Of a stretch of 64,000 bases of DNA, positions 36,752 through 45,083 are shown in pieces. The stretch covers positions 1 to 64,000 of the forward strand of contig NZ_JABEND010000011.1 in NCBI RefSeq assembly GCF_013002705.1. Reading direction: 5' to 3'. The notes beneath the pieces are model-generated. The model had not been told where the DNA came from. It made no database searches and saw nothing but the letters and a program-made list of their open reading frames with translations. Source of the stretch: Nakamurella aerolata (lineage in GTDB: Bacteria; Actinomycetota; Actinomycetes; Mycobacteriales; Nakamurellaceae). Both the position numbers and the translations under genes were made by a program. The stretch's first letter is position 1; each line of letters opens with the position of its first letter.

Positions 36752-37207
36752 TCACCGCCCGCTGGTGACCTCGACAAGGACGGTGAATGGTCCGTCGTTG
36801 ACACTGCTGACGGCCATCTCCGCGCCGAAACGTCCCTCGGCGACCGGAACGCCCCGTTGTCGCAGCAGCGAGATCACCGTGCCGACCAGTGGCTCGGCCT
36901 GCGCCGCTGGCGCGGCGGCCGACCAACTGGGACGCCGGCCCTTGGCGGTGTCGCCGTACAGCGTGAACTGGCTCACGATCAGCATGCCGGTTCCGGCGGT
37001 TTCGGTGGATCGTTCCGGGCCGCCCGGCTCGGCCGGCGGCAGGATGCGCAATCCATGCAGTTTGTCCGCCATCCTGGCTGCTTCGGCCACAGTGTCGTCG
37101 ACGTGCACCCCCAGTAACACCAGCAGGCCTGGGCCGTCGAGCGCACCGACCAACTCGTCGCCGACCCGCACGGACGCCGATGTGACTCGGCTCACTACGG
37201 CTTTCAT
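36752..37207 (-). CDS. dtd: D-aminoacyl-tRNA deacylase
   Basis: Protein of 151 aa, normal length. Hydrolyses D-amino acids mis-attached to tRNA. Landmarks: MKAVVSRVTSASVRVGDE, catalytic-site loop MLIVSQFTLYGDTAKGRRPS, and SVNDGPFTVLVE (the NxGPxT motif). Its ATG overlaps the TGA of the methyltransferase gene (ATGA), so the two are translationally coupled. Confidence 0.97.
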   Translation of the reverse strand: MKAVVSRVTSASVRVGDELVGALDGPGLLVLLGVHVDDTVAEAARMADKLHGLRILPPAEPGGPERSTETAGTGMLIVSQFTLYGDTAKGRRPSWSAAAPAAQAEPLVGTVISLLRQRGVPVAEGRFGAEMAVSSVNDGPFTVLVEVTSGR

Positions 37208-38952
37208 TCGGCTACCGGTCCCGGTGACGTTCCGGTACCGGATCGGCCCGCCGCGCCGTCGCCGTCAGCATCGTTAGTACCGGCGGCGGCACCGGCACCG
37301 GCACCGTCACCGTCACCATCAGCACCGGCACCGGCGGCATCGTCAGCACCGTCGCCGTCGGCACCGTCGGCGGCGGCACCGGCAGCACCTTCAGAGGTGT
37401 CCTCGACCAGCAGCAGACCGCGGCCGACCGCGGTGCGCACCGTCGGCAGCATCGCCTGAGTCAGGGCCGCTTCGTCGACACCGTTGGCGCCGGCCAACAG
37501 CTCGAGCAGCAGCCGCAGCGGCAGCTGCCCGGTGCAGCCGGCCAGCAGTGAGCGGCCCCAATCGTCCAGCTGGAGGTGAGCGCCGGGGCTTTGCCGCTCC
37601 AGCATCCGCAGCACTGTCGTCCAGCCGTCGTGCCCGGCGAGCGAGCGTTCGGTGAGCAGCGCGTCGGGTGCCAGCCGCAGCCGCAGGTCCAGCAGCTCGT
37701 CGTCGCTGCGCGTCACCAGCAGCCGGCGGGCGGCCAGGAACGCTTCGGCCGCCGCGCCGGTGACCTCTTCACCGGCCGCGGTGATCTCGTCAAGCACCTG
37801 GTCGGGTTGCCGTGCGGCCGCCTCGGCGTCGGTCAACTTGCGCAGCGTCACCACGCCCATACCGATGCCGCGCACCCCGGACCGTTCGAAGTAGTCGAGC
37901 CACTCGGCGCCGGTCCGGGCCGCGGTGGTGCGGTCCTCGCCGGCGTCGGCCAACCACATCGAGATGTAATGGGCCGGGTCGGCGAACTCGCGCTGTACCA
38001 CCCAGGCGTCGCAACCGGTGCCGCCCACCCACGATCCGATCCGGCCGCGCCAGTCGTCGTCGCCGAAGACCAGCCAGTTGGCCAGCACGGTGGCGACCCC
38101 GCCGGGGTTGAGGTGCTCGGGTATCCCGCGGATCAGCTGTTCGCAGACGGCGTCGCCTGCCATTCCGGAGTCACGGTAGATGTAGCTCTGCTCGCCCGTT
38201 CCGATGACGAACGGCGGATTCGACACGATCAGGTCAAAGCGTTGTCCCGCAACGGGTTCGAACAGGCTCCCCGAGCGCAGGTCCCAGTGCTGGCCGTTCA
38301 GTCGGGCGGTCGCGGCGGCCAGCGCCAGCGCCCGCGGGTTGGTGTCGGTGGCGACGACGCTGTCGGCATGCTCGCCGATGTGCAGCGCCTGGATACCGCA
38401 GCCGGTGCCGAGATCAAGCGCCGTCCGCACCGGGGTGCGGATCACCGCGCCGGCCAGCGACATCGACGCCGCCCCAATCCCGAGCACATGGTCGTGCCGC
38501 ACCGGCCCTGGGCGGGTGTCGGAGTCGAGATCGGACACCACCAGGTACTCGTGGTCGGCGCGGCCGTCGGCGTCGGTGGCGGCGTGCGGCCGGATGTCGA
38601 CGGCGGCCCTGAGCAGTTCACCGTCCGGCTCAAGGACCCCGGTCACGACGGCCCGCTCGACACCGAGGCTGGGCAGCGCCGCCGCCACCTCGGCGACCGG
38701 CTCGCTGGTGCCCAACAGAAACAGTCGAACCACCGTGGCCAGCGGACCCGGCGCGGCGGCGGTGGCGCGCAGCGCCGGCCAGAACTCGCCGCGGGCCATC
38801 GCACCGTTGGCAGACGCGCCGAGCAGGGACGGCACCCCGACGGCGTCGTAACCGGCCGCGCGCAGGTCGGCACCGAGCGCGTCGACGGCGTCCAGATCGG
38901 TCAGTGGCTGTGCGGTGCTGGCAGTGGAAGGTCGCGGCGCCTGGGAGTTCAC
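37204..38952 (-). CDS. Class I SAM-dependent methyltransferase with NPPF motif
   Basis: Protein of 582 aa from GTG 38952; a TAGGGT box 7 nt upstream suggests a leaderless transcript. The SAM motif LDLGTGCGIQALHIGEHAD and the catalytic NPPF in DLIVSNPPFVIGTGEQSYIY indicate an N-methyltransferase of the PrmC/RlmG-like group, acting on rRNA or protein glutamine. An N-terminal helical domain (~1-150) and a C-terminal helical region follow the actinobacterial pattern. The last ~65 residues are a repetitive Ala/Gly/Asp tail coded by GCACCGGCACCG-type repeats. Target unknown. Confidence 0.88.
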   Translation of the reverse strand: MNSQAPRPSTASTAQPLTDLDAVDALGADLRAAGYDAVGVPSLLGASANGAMARGEFWPALRATAAAPGPLATVVRLFLLGTSEPVAEVAAALPSLGVERAVVTGVLEPDGELLRAAVDIRPHAATDADGRADHEYLVVSDLDSDTRPGPVRHDHVLGIGAASMSLAGAVIRTPVRTALDLGTGCGIQALHIGEHADSVVATDTNPRALALAAATARLNGQHWDLRSGSLFEPVAGQRFDLIVSNPPFVIGTGEQSYIYRDSGMAGDAVCEQLIRGIPEHLNPGGVATVLANWLVFGDDDWRGRIGSWVGGTGCDAWVVQREFADPAHYISMWLADAGEDRTTAARTGAEWLDYFERSGVRGIGMGVVTLRKLTDAEAAARQPDQVLDEITAAGEEVTGAAAEAFLAARRLLVTRSDDELLDLRLRLAPDALLTERSLAGHDGWTTVLRMLERQSPGAHLQLDDWGRSLLAGCTGQLPLRLLLELLAGANGVDEAALTQAMLPTVRTAVGRGLLLVEDTSEGAAGAAADGADGDGADDAAGAGADGDGDGAGAGAAAGTNDADGDGAAGRSGTGTSPGPVAE

Positions 38953-38959
38953 CTGCCTG

Positions 38960-38965
38960 ACCCTA
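38960..38965 (-). promoter_or_regulatory. -10 box of the methyltransferase-dtd operon
   Basis: TAGGGT on the minus strand, 7 nt before the GTG start, with no ribosome site between. It fits a leaderless promoter. The hairpin repeat at 38977 lies immediately upstream, where -35 contacts would fall. Confidence 0.5.
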
Positions 38966-38976
38966 GTGACCGGCCC

Positions 38977-39024
38977 GATCGCGGAAGATCGTGCACCAAA
39001 CTCGGTGCACGATCTTCCGCGATC
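38977..39024. repeat. Dispersed hairpin repeat, copy F (perfect)
   Basis: A perfect 20-bp stem, GATCGCGGAAGATCGTGCAC and its reverse complement, around CAAACTCG. It is the best-preserved copy of the family seen at 9.6-10.7 and 13.5 kb. It sits between two divergent genes and could influence both promoters. Confidence 0.92.
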
Positions 39025-39087
39025 TGGCCGGCGACGGCCCACCCGCTGACCGACCGGGCCCACCCGCGGCGTGCCATGCTGAATCGC

Positions 39088-39750
39088 ATGACTGCCACCT
39101 CGATGTTCCTGACCGGCAACGACGCCGCGGACCAGCTGCTGGCCGGCGACGGCAATGCGCTGCTGCTCGGCATGGTGCTGGATCAGCAGGTGCCGATGGA
39201 GAAGGCGTTCAGCGGGCCGGCGGTGATCGCCGAACGGATGGGCGGGACCCTCGACGTTGCCGCGATCGCGGCGGCCGATCCGGAGGAGTTCGCGGCGCTG
39301 TGCGCGCGGCCGCCGGCGGTGCATCGGTTCCCCGGATCGATGGCGGGGCGGCTGCAGGCGGTGTCGCGGGTGCTGATGGACGACTACGACGGCAACGCCG
39401 AAAACCTTTGGAGCACCGCAGATTCCGGTGCCGAGCTGAAGCGCCGGCTGCAGGCGCTGCCGGGCTTCGGCCCGCAGAAAGCGGCCATCTTCGTCGCGCT
39501 GCTGGGTAAGCAGTACGGCGTCACCCCGGACGGCTGGCGGCAGGCGGCGGGGGACTACGGCGCCGATGGCAGCCGGATTTCGGTGGCCGACGTCACCGAT
39601 CCGGAGTCGCTGCAGCAGGTGCGCGCCGCCAAGAAGGCGGCGAAGGCCGCCGCGAAAGCCGCCAAGCCTGCGAAGGCGGCCGAGCCCACCACGAAGGCCG
39701 CCAAACCCGCAGCCAAAACCACAGCAACTGCCAAGAAGGCCAAAGCCTGA
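39088..39750 (+). CDS. HhH-GPD family DNA glycosylase with Lys/Ala tail
   Basis: About 220 aa from ATG 39088; a CATGCT box 6-12 nt upstream fits leaderless start, and ATG 39076 is also in frame. Helix-hairpin-helix LPGFGPQKAAIFVALLGK, followed by VTPDGW with an acidic residue. The N-terminus LLLGMVLDQQVPMEKAFSGP is typical of the short actinobacterial base-excision group. The last ~45 residues are AAKKAAKAAAKAAKPAKAA-type, like histone H1 or mycobacterial HupB tails, and probably bind DNA non-specifically. Substrate base unknown. Confidence 0.9.
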   Translation: MTATSMFLTGNDAADQLLAGDGNALLLGMVLDQQVPMEKAFSGPAVIAERMGGTLDVAAIAAADPEEFAALCARPPAVHRFPGSMAGRLQAVSRVLMDDYDGNAENLWSTADSGAELKRRLQALPGFGPQKAAIFVALLGKQYGVTPDGWRQAAGDYGADGSRISVADVTDPESLQQVRAAKKAAKAAAKAAKPAKAAEPTTKAAKPAAKTTATAKKAKA

Positions 39751-39760
39751 GGTTGCCTAC

Positions 39761-40126
39761 CTACCCGGCCGTCGATGAACGGTGCTCGGCCGGGTCCGGT
39801 GCGTCAATCACCTCGGCCGACGGCGGCAGTTCGACGGTGCGGCCCGGCAGCGCGTTCTCGTGATTGATCACGCCCACCGGTGCCTTGCGGGTGCGGCGGG
39901 AGGGCCGGTCGTTGGCGATCAGCACCGCCATCCACGGCAGCGGGATGGAGATCAGGATGATCAGCAGCGCCAGCCACCAGATGTGCATGAACGCCACCGC
40001 GAGCAACAGGCAGGGAATCCGCAGCCCCATCATCAGCAGATAGCGTCGCCGACGGATGCGGAGCTGGTCGTCGTACGAGAGCTCCGCCCCGGTGATCACC
40101 TGCGGCTGTTCACTGTGCGCTGGCAC
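39761..40126 (-). CDS. DUF3099 membrane protein
   Basis: Protein of 121 aa. Two adjacent TM segments (about 29-68: LLMMGLRIPCLLLAVAFMHI, then LLIILISIPLPWMAVLIAN) follow a basic YDDQLRIRRRRY stretch. The C-terminus is polar. Conserved in actinobacteria with unknown function. Convergent with the glycosylase, 10 bp between stops. The 40127-40268 gap upstream contains a GGGACATGGCGAGCCCG direct repeat and no gene. Confidence 0.9.
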   Translation of the reverse strand: MPAHSEQPQVITGAELSYDDQLRIRRRRYLLMMGLRIPCLLLAVAFMHIWWLALLIILISIPLPWMAVLIANDRPSRRTRKAPVGVINHENALPGRTVELPPSAEVIDAPDPAEHRSSTAG

Positions 40127-40268
40127 GGTTTCGACGGTACTCGCCGCAGGCGGTCGCCGTCAGCCCGGCGGGACATGGCGAGCCCGGGACATGGCGAGCC
40201 CGGCGGGAGATGACGAGCCCTGCTGCACCCGGAAGACCCGGCGGGTGTGGCTGGCCGGGCCGGGCGGT

Positions 40269-40742
40269 TCAGCGTGAGCGGCGCTGCCACCAGCGCCGCC
40301 GCGGGGCGGGTTCCGGGCGCCCGGCGGCCAGCGCGGCCTGCTGCTCGGCGGCCCTGCGATCGCGTTCGGCCTGCCAATCCGCCACCAGTTCGTCGGCGTC
40401 CAACTGCCGCATCACCAGCGGCGGGGCAGAGGTCGGCACCCTGATCTCGGCGGCGATGCGCTGGTTGAGGTCGTCGATCAGCGCCCGCACCTTCTGTTCG
40501 TTGCGCTCGCGGGCCAGCCGGGCCGGCAGGTCGTGCGCTTCCTTGCGCAGCTGCAGCGACAACGGCAGAAAGGATGATCCGGACTCCTCGGCGGCGGCGT
40601 ACCTGCGCAAGAAGTCGTCGCCGCCGGTGTGCTCGGGCAGCGGTTTGCCGGCACCGGGCAGATTGTCGAAAGCGCCGCGCTCGGCCGCTTCCCTGATCGC
40701 CTGATCGACCGGTGACTCGCGGTGCGGGTGTGCTGCCATCAC
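40269..40742 (-). CDS. DUF1992 (DnaJ-homolog, J-domain-like) protein
   Basis: Protein of 157 aa. The start GTG overlaps the TGA of the TetR gene, and an ATG follows at 40739. N-terminal signature SPVDQAIREAAERGAFDNLP and GAGKPLP is diagnostic of DUF1992. The middle is helical (AARYAAAEE-like to LNQRIAAEIRVP) and the C-terminus basic (RRRWWQRRSR). Some eukaryotic relatives are called DNAJC28. Cellular role unknown. Confidence 0.9.
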   Translation of the reverse strand: MMAAHPHRESPVDQAIREAAERGAFDNLPGAGKPLPEHTGGDDFLRRYAAAEESGSSFLPLSLQLRKEAHDLPARLARERNEQKVRALIDDLNQRIAAEIRVPTSAPPLVMRQLDADELVADWQAERDRRAAEQQAALAAGRPEPAPRRRWWQRRSR

Positions 40743-41305
40743 CCCAGATTAGGGCCGCCGGCGACCTCTTCAGCGGACGGCGCGGTCTCCGGGTCGGTGA
40801 GCCACTGGAATGCGACCCCGATCAGCTGCGAGTAGTAGAACGATCCGACCCTGTGCACGTCGGCGGCGCTGCTGTTCTCCGCCGTCACTCCGGCGAAGGA
40901 GCGGGCCAGCGCCACCCTGGCGCCGTCGCCGCGCTCGGCCAGGCCGCTGCGGATCTCCTCGTCGTGCTGAGCCAAGACCAGTGCCTCGAAGTTGACGAAC
41001 CACAGGTCGCGCCGCTCGGTGATGGAGTCGATCACCTGCTGCCAGCGCTGGGCGGTAGACCCACCGGCACCGTCCAGCGCCGCGAAGATCACCTCACCCC
41101 ACTGGCTGTTCAGCTCGAACAGCGCTTGGTTGAGCAGCCGCTCCTTCGACCCGAAGTGGTAGTTGATCGAGGCCAGGTTCGCGCCGCTCTCGGCCACCAG
41201 ATCCCGCACCGTGGTGGCGGCATATCCGCGCTGCAGCAGGCAGCGATGGGCCGCGGTGAGCAGTCGATCCTTGGTGGGCGCCTTGGCTTTTGCGGATGTG
41301 GCCAC
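40739..41305 (-). CDS. TetR/AcrR family regulator
   Basis: Protein of 188 aa. The N-terminal HTH (KDRLLTAAHRCLLQRGYAAT, LVAESGANLASINYHFGSKERLL; residues ~10-58) is followed by a helical ligand-binding domain. It is divergent from the decayed ABC exporter and co-transcribed with the DUF1992 gene. It probably repressed the exporter in response to a substrate. A palindromic site lies about 20 nt upstream of its start. Confidence 0.93.
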   Translation of the reverse strand: MATSAKAKAPTKDRLLTAAHRCLLQRGYAATTVRDLVAESGANLASINYHFGSKERLLNQALFELNSQWGEVIFAALDGAGGSTAQRWQQVIDSITERRDLWFVNFEALVLAQHDEEIRSGLAERGDGARVALARSFAGVTAENSSAADVHRVGSFYYSQLIGVAFQWLTDPETAPSAEEVAGGPNLG

Positions 41306-41324
41306 CGTCGCAGTCTAGCAACTT

Positions 41325-41355
41325 GTGTTTTAAACACTCGTTTCATACAGTCGTT
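41325..41355. promoter_or_regulatory. Candidate TetR operator
   Basis: GTGTTT-T-AAACAC (41325-41337) is a perfect small palindrome in an AT-rich patch. It overlaps AAACACTCGTTT and is followed by a related CAGTCGTTT. It sits between the TetR gene and the ABC genes, where autoregulation would act. Confidence 0.5.
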
Positions 41356-41480
41356 TACGCACGGCGGCAGAAGCCTGGCCAACCAACCTCCCACAGCAGG
41401 AGCGTGTTTGCACGACTCACTCACTTCCAGCCGCACCCGGAGCGCAGCAGGGTTCCGCATCCGGGGCTCCGCCGGCGCTG

Positions 41481-42005
41481 GCGCTACGGGGCCTGACCTG
41501 CACCTATCCGGGCAATCCTGAACCCGTGCAGGCGCTGCGCGGCATCGACCTGGAGATCCCAGCCGGCAGCTTCACCGCGGTGATGGGGCCGTCCGGCTCC
41601 GGCAAGACCACGCTGCTGCACTGTGCAGCCGGCCTGCAGCAGCCCACCGGTGGGTCGGTGGTGTTGGCCGGCAAGGAACTGGTGTTCGCCGACGAACCCA
41701 CCGGCGCGCTCGACCTACGCAGCGCTCGCGAGGTGCTGGCTCTGCTGCGGGGCCTGGCCGATGCCGGGCAGACCATCGGCATGGTCACCCACGACCCGTC
41801 GGCCGCCGCCTACTCGGACCAGGTGCTGTTCCTGGCCGACGGCAGCATCGTCGACCGCCTGCCGAAGCCGAACGCCGGTGCGGTCGCCGCCCGGATGGCC
41901 TCCCTGGTGGAGCGCGTCGAGTCCGCGGCTGGCGCCGGAGCCGATGCCGCCGGTGAACCCGCCGCAGCGTTCACTTGGCGCGCTCGGCTCGCCCAAGGGG
42001 AGTGA
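41481..42005 (+). pseudogene. ABC transporter ATPase with internal deletion
   Basis: MacB/LolD-type ATP-binding protein. Homologous text begins at ALRGLTCTYPGN (41481), but no ATG or GTG precedes it in frame; the first usable start is GTG 41526. Walker A MGPSGSGKTTLLH is intact. Straight after GGSVVLAGKEL the text jumps to VFADEPTGALD, so about 85 residues carrying the Q-loop, the LSGGQ signature and most of the helical domain are missing in frame. The H-loop (MVTHDPSAAAYSD) remains. A protein without the signature cannot hydrolyse ATP normally. Confidence 0.85.
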
Positions 42006-42010
42006 GCGTG

Positions 42011-43360
42011 ATGTTGCGAATCACCTTGCGGTCAGCGGTCTTTCACCGAAGCGCCTTGCTGGCAACGGCCATTGTCAGCATGTTCGGCACCGTCCTGGTG
42101 TCCGGCATGGCTGGCCTGCTCGCCACCGGGCTCAGGCCGGACGTCGCCGCCGCCGACCGGCCGTTTCTCACCCAGTTCCCGGTGATCCTCGGCAGCTGGA
42201 TCGTCGGCATCGTGGTGTTCGCCGTGTTGTCCACCGTCGGTGTCACGCTGGACGGCCGGGTCGACGAGATCACCGGCCTGCGGCTCACCGGGGCGACCCC
42301 GAAACAGGTCCGCCGGATGGTCGGCGTCGACTCGGCAGGGGTCGGCCTGCTCGCCGCCATTCCTGGCGTGGCGGCCAGCTAACTGGTCGGCTGGCTGATC
42401 GTCGGGCAGACCCGCAGCGCCGGCGTCATCGGCGACGCCACCAGCTACGCTCCCGGCCTCGCGCTGCCAGCACTCGCGGGCGCGATCATGGTGCTGGCCA
42501 CCGGATTCGGCGGTTACTTCGGTTCCCGCGCGGCCGCCGAGCGCAGCCCCGTCGGCGCCCCGGAATCGGGCAAACGCCGGGCCGGCGGTGGCCGCACCAG
42601 GCGAATCACCGCCGCCGTGTTCATCGCCGCCGGGCTCGGCTCGTCGGCCACCGCCCTCGCGACCGACCCGATGACGGTCTACGGCACCGCCGCCACCGGC
42701 CCCGGTTGTGTGCTGGTCGCTGTCGGGCTGGCACTGCTGGCCCGCGAGCTGTTGGCCGGAGCCAACCTGGTACTGCGCGCGATCCCGGTCGGAAAGCGCT
42801 CCGCCGCAGGACATTTGGCCCGGATCAACCTTCGGGTCGCGCCCGAGCGGATACGCCCGGTTGTCACGTTCCTGACGTTGTTCGTCGGGGTGGCGGCTAG
42901 CACGCTCAGCATGCAGGCGATCGAGAACTCCGCGAACGGCGCCGACGACAGCGGCGGTATCGGCCAACTGATGGCGTCGATCAACTACCTGGTGGTCGGG
43001 CTGATCGCCGCGTTCATGGCGATCGCCCTCACCAACAACGTGATCTCGTCGATCCGCAGACGGGGCAAGGAGTTTGCTGCCATGTCGTCCGTCGGTGCGA
43101 CCGCACCACAGCTCCGGAGAATGCTCACCTGGGAGATGGCGGTCGCGGTGCTGGTGTCGGTGACCGTCGGCTGCGTCGGCGCCATGCTGTCGGTGATCCC
43201 GTTCGCAATACTGAAGAAAGGCGGTGCCGCCGCGGCTTTCGCGCCGGTACCGTACGTCGCCGTCGTGCTGGTCGGCGCGGTGGGCAGCCTGCTCATCGCC
43301 AGGTGGGCAGCCCGCGGGCCCACGGCGGGCGCGGCGACAGCGGCCGCCGCCATCGCCTGA
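42011..43360 (+). pseudogene. FtsX-like ABC permease interrupted by a stop codon
   Basis: The frame starts at ATG 42011 with AAGGGGAG upstream, has an in-frame TAA at 42380-42382, and continues in the same frame to 43360. The first part (MLRITLRSAVFHRSALLATA) carries the first TM. The second part holds the FtsX domain (FVGVAASTLSMQAIENSANG, SSIRRRGKEFAAMSSVGATA) and later TM segments. Read through, it would be ~449 aa. With the deleted ATPase, this exporter is almost surely inactive. Confidence 0.88.
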
Positions 43361-43462
43361 CGCCCCTGCCAGCCCTGCCTGCCAGCCCTGCCTGACGCCG
43401 CCGGGCACGGGTGTTCCGGCGCGGTTAGCCTGGCGGAGGCGCAATCACAGTCAGGAGGCGGC

Positions 43463-44128
43463 ATGGCAAAGATCGTGATCATCGGCGGGCACGGCAAGGT
43501 GGCGTTGCTGGCGGAACCGCTGCTGGTGGACGCCGGGCATCAGGTGACGGCGCTGATCCGCAACGTCGACCAGGCCGATGTGGTGGCCGGCACCGGTGCC
43601 ATGCCGGTGGTGGCCGACGTCGAGAACCTGGACACCGACGCCATCGCCGAGCTGCTGCAGGACACCGACGTGGTGATCTGGTCGGCCGGGGCCGGTGGCG
43701 GCGACCCTGAGCGCACCTATGCCGTCGACCGGGATGCGGCGATCCGCGCGATGGACGCAGCCAAGCAGGCCGGCGCCGACCGTTTCGTGATGGTCTCGTA
43801 CTTCGGTGCCGGCCCCGAACACGGTGTGCCGGAAGGTGATTCGTTCTATCCCTACGCGCAGGCCAAGACCGAGGCCGACGAGTATCTGCGGCAGACCGAC
43901 CTGCGTTGGACGATCCTTCGTCCCAGCCGGCTCACCCTCGACCCGCCGACCGGCAAGATCGACGTCACGGCGAGCGACCCGCAGTCGGTCAGCCGCGGTG
44001 ACGTTGCCGCCGTGGTCGCCACCACCGTCGATCTGGACGCCACTGTCGGCAGGACGATCGAGTTCAACTCCGGAGACGTGTCCGTCTACCAGGCGCTCGC
44101 CGGGCTGGCCGAGCGGACGGACTCCTGA
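43463..44128 (+). CDS. Atypical SDR NAD(P)-binding protein
   Basis: Protein of 221 aa; ATG with CAGGAGG 7 nt upstream. The Rossmann motif IVIIGGHGKVAL (GGxGKV), then VVIWSAGAGGG, and YPYAQAKTEADEYLRQTDL (Y-x3-K) match the YwnB/YtfG-like group that binds NAD(P) and often acts as a redox or quinone reductase or a nucleotide sensor. No membrane segments. It is monocistronic or leads the LOG gene 36 bp downstream. Confidence 0.92.
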   Translation: MAKIVIIGGHGKVALLAEPLLVDAGHQVTALIRNVDQADVVAGTGAMPVVADVENLDTDAIAELLQDTDVVIWSAGAGGGDPERTYAVDRDAAIRAMDAAKQAGADRFVMVSYFGAGPEHGVPEGDSFYPYAQAKTEADEYLRQTDLRWTILRPSRLTLDPPTGKIDVTASDPQSVSRGDVAAVVATTVDLDATVGRTIEFNSGDVSVYQALAGLAERTDS

Positions 44129-44164
44129 CCGGATCGTCCGCGGCGCCCGGCTAACCTGCTGTGC

Positions 44165-44722
44165 GTGCACATCTGCGTGTTCCTGTCCGCCGCCGACCTC
44201 GACCGCCGCTACACCGACGCCGCCACGTCCCTTGGCCGGGAGATCGCGGCCGGCGGGCACACGCTGGTGTGGGGCGGCAGCGACGTCGGCCTGATGCGGG
44301 CGCTCGCCGATGCCGTGCACGACGCCGGTGGCCGGCTGCTCGGCATCTCGGTGGAGTTCCTGGAGAGCAAGGCGCGCGTGGTCCAGCCGCCGGACCAGAT
44401 CGTCGTCAGCAAAGATCTGGCCGAGCGAAAAGCGTTGCTGCTGGCCCGTAGCGACGCCATCGTGGTGATGGTCGGCGGCACGGGCACCCTCGACGAGGCC
44501 ACCGAAATCATTGAGCTGCGCAAGCATGCGCTGCACGACAAGCCGGTCGTGTTCCTGAACACCGACGGCTTCTACGACGGGCTGCGCCAGCAGTTCGCCA
44601 GGATGGACGCCGAAGGATTCCTGCCGGTCAGGCTGGAGCGACTGGTCGCCTTCGTCGACCGGCCCGAGCAGGTGCTGCCCGCCATCACCGAGGCCATGGA
44701 ACGCGCGGAAACGCCGACCTGA
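44165..44722 (+). CDS. LOG/TIGR00730-like Rossmann protein
   Basis: Protein of 185 aa from a GTG. Similar to cytokinin riboside 5'-monophosphate phosphoribohydrolases (LOG): HICVFLSAADLDRRY, LVWGGSDVGLMRALADAVHD, and VGGTGTLDEATEIIELRK in place of PGGxGTxxE. The Pro of the signature is Val and the usual SSS/GG region is altered, while the catalytic Glu is kept. It may hydrolyse a different nucleotide. Family moderately firm. Confidence 0.85.
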   Translation: MHICVFLSAADLDRRYTDAATSLGREIAAGGHTLVWGGSDVGLMRALADAVHDAGGRLLGISVEFLESKARVVQPPDQIVVSKDLAERKALLLARSDAIVVMVGGTGTLDEATEIIELRKHALHDKPVVFLNTDGFYDGLRQQFARMDAEGFLPVRLERLVAFVDRPEQVLPAITEAMERAETPT

Positions 44723-44744
44723 CGCTCGCTCCTACACTTGCTGC

Positions 44745-44975
44745 ATGACCAGCACCGAGATTCTGGAAAAGCCGGTAGACCAGGGCACCGACGACACCCC
44801 GGAGATGTTCCACTACGTCCGGAAGAACAAGATCGCCGAGTCAGCGGTGATGGGCAACTTCGTGGTGGCGCTGTGCGGTGAGACTTTCCCGGTCACCAAA
44901 TCGCCCAAGCCGGGCTCCCCGGTCTGCCCTGAGTGCGAGCGCATCTACAAGCAGCTGCCCGCCGGTCGCGACTGA
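44745..44975 (+). CDS. DUF3039 domain protein
   Basis: Protein of 76 aa. Contains FHYVRKNKIAESAVMGNFVV, ALCGETFPVTKSPKPG and CPECERIY: one Cys plus a CPEC pair that probably bind zinc. Conserved single-domain actinobacterial protein, commonly found next to YihY or helicase genes. Function unknown. Confidence 0.93.
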   Translation: MTSTEILEKPVDQGTDDTPEMFHYVRKNKIAESAVMGNFVVALCGETFPVTKSPKPGSPVCPECERIYKQLPAGRD

Positions 44976-45083
44976 GCCGGCCGCGCCCGACCCCGGCGCC
45001 CCGACCCCAGCGTTTCGGACGCCCAGCGCTCCGATCCCCGCGCCCCGGCGCCGGTCAGTGAAACGCTTGCCGCTGGCGCCGGC

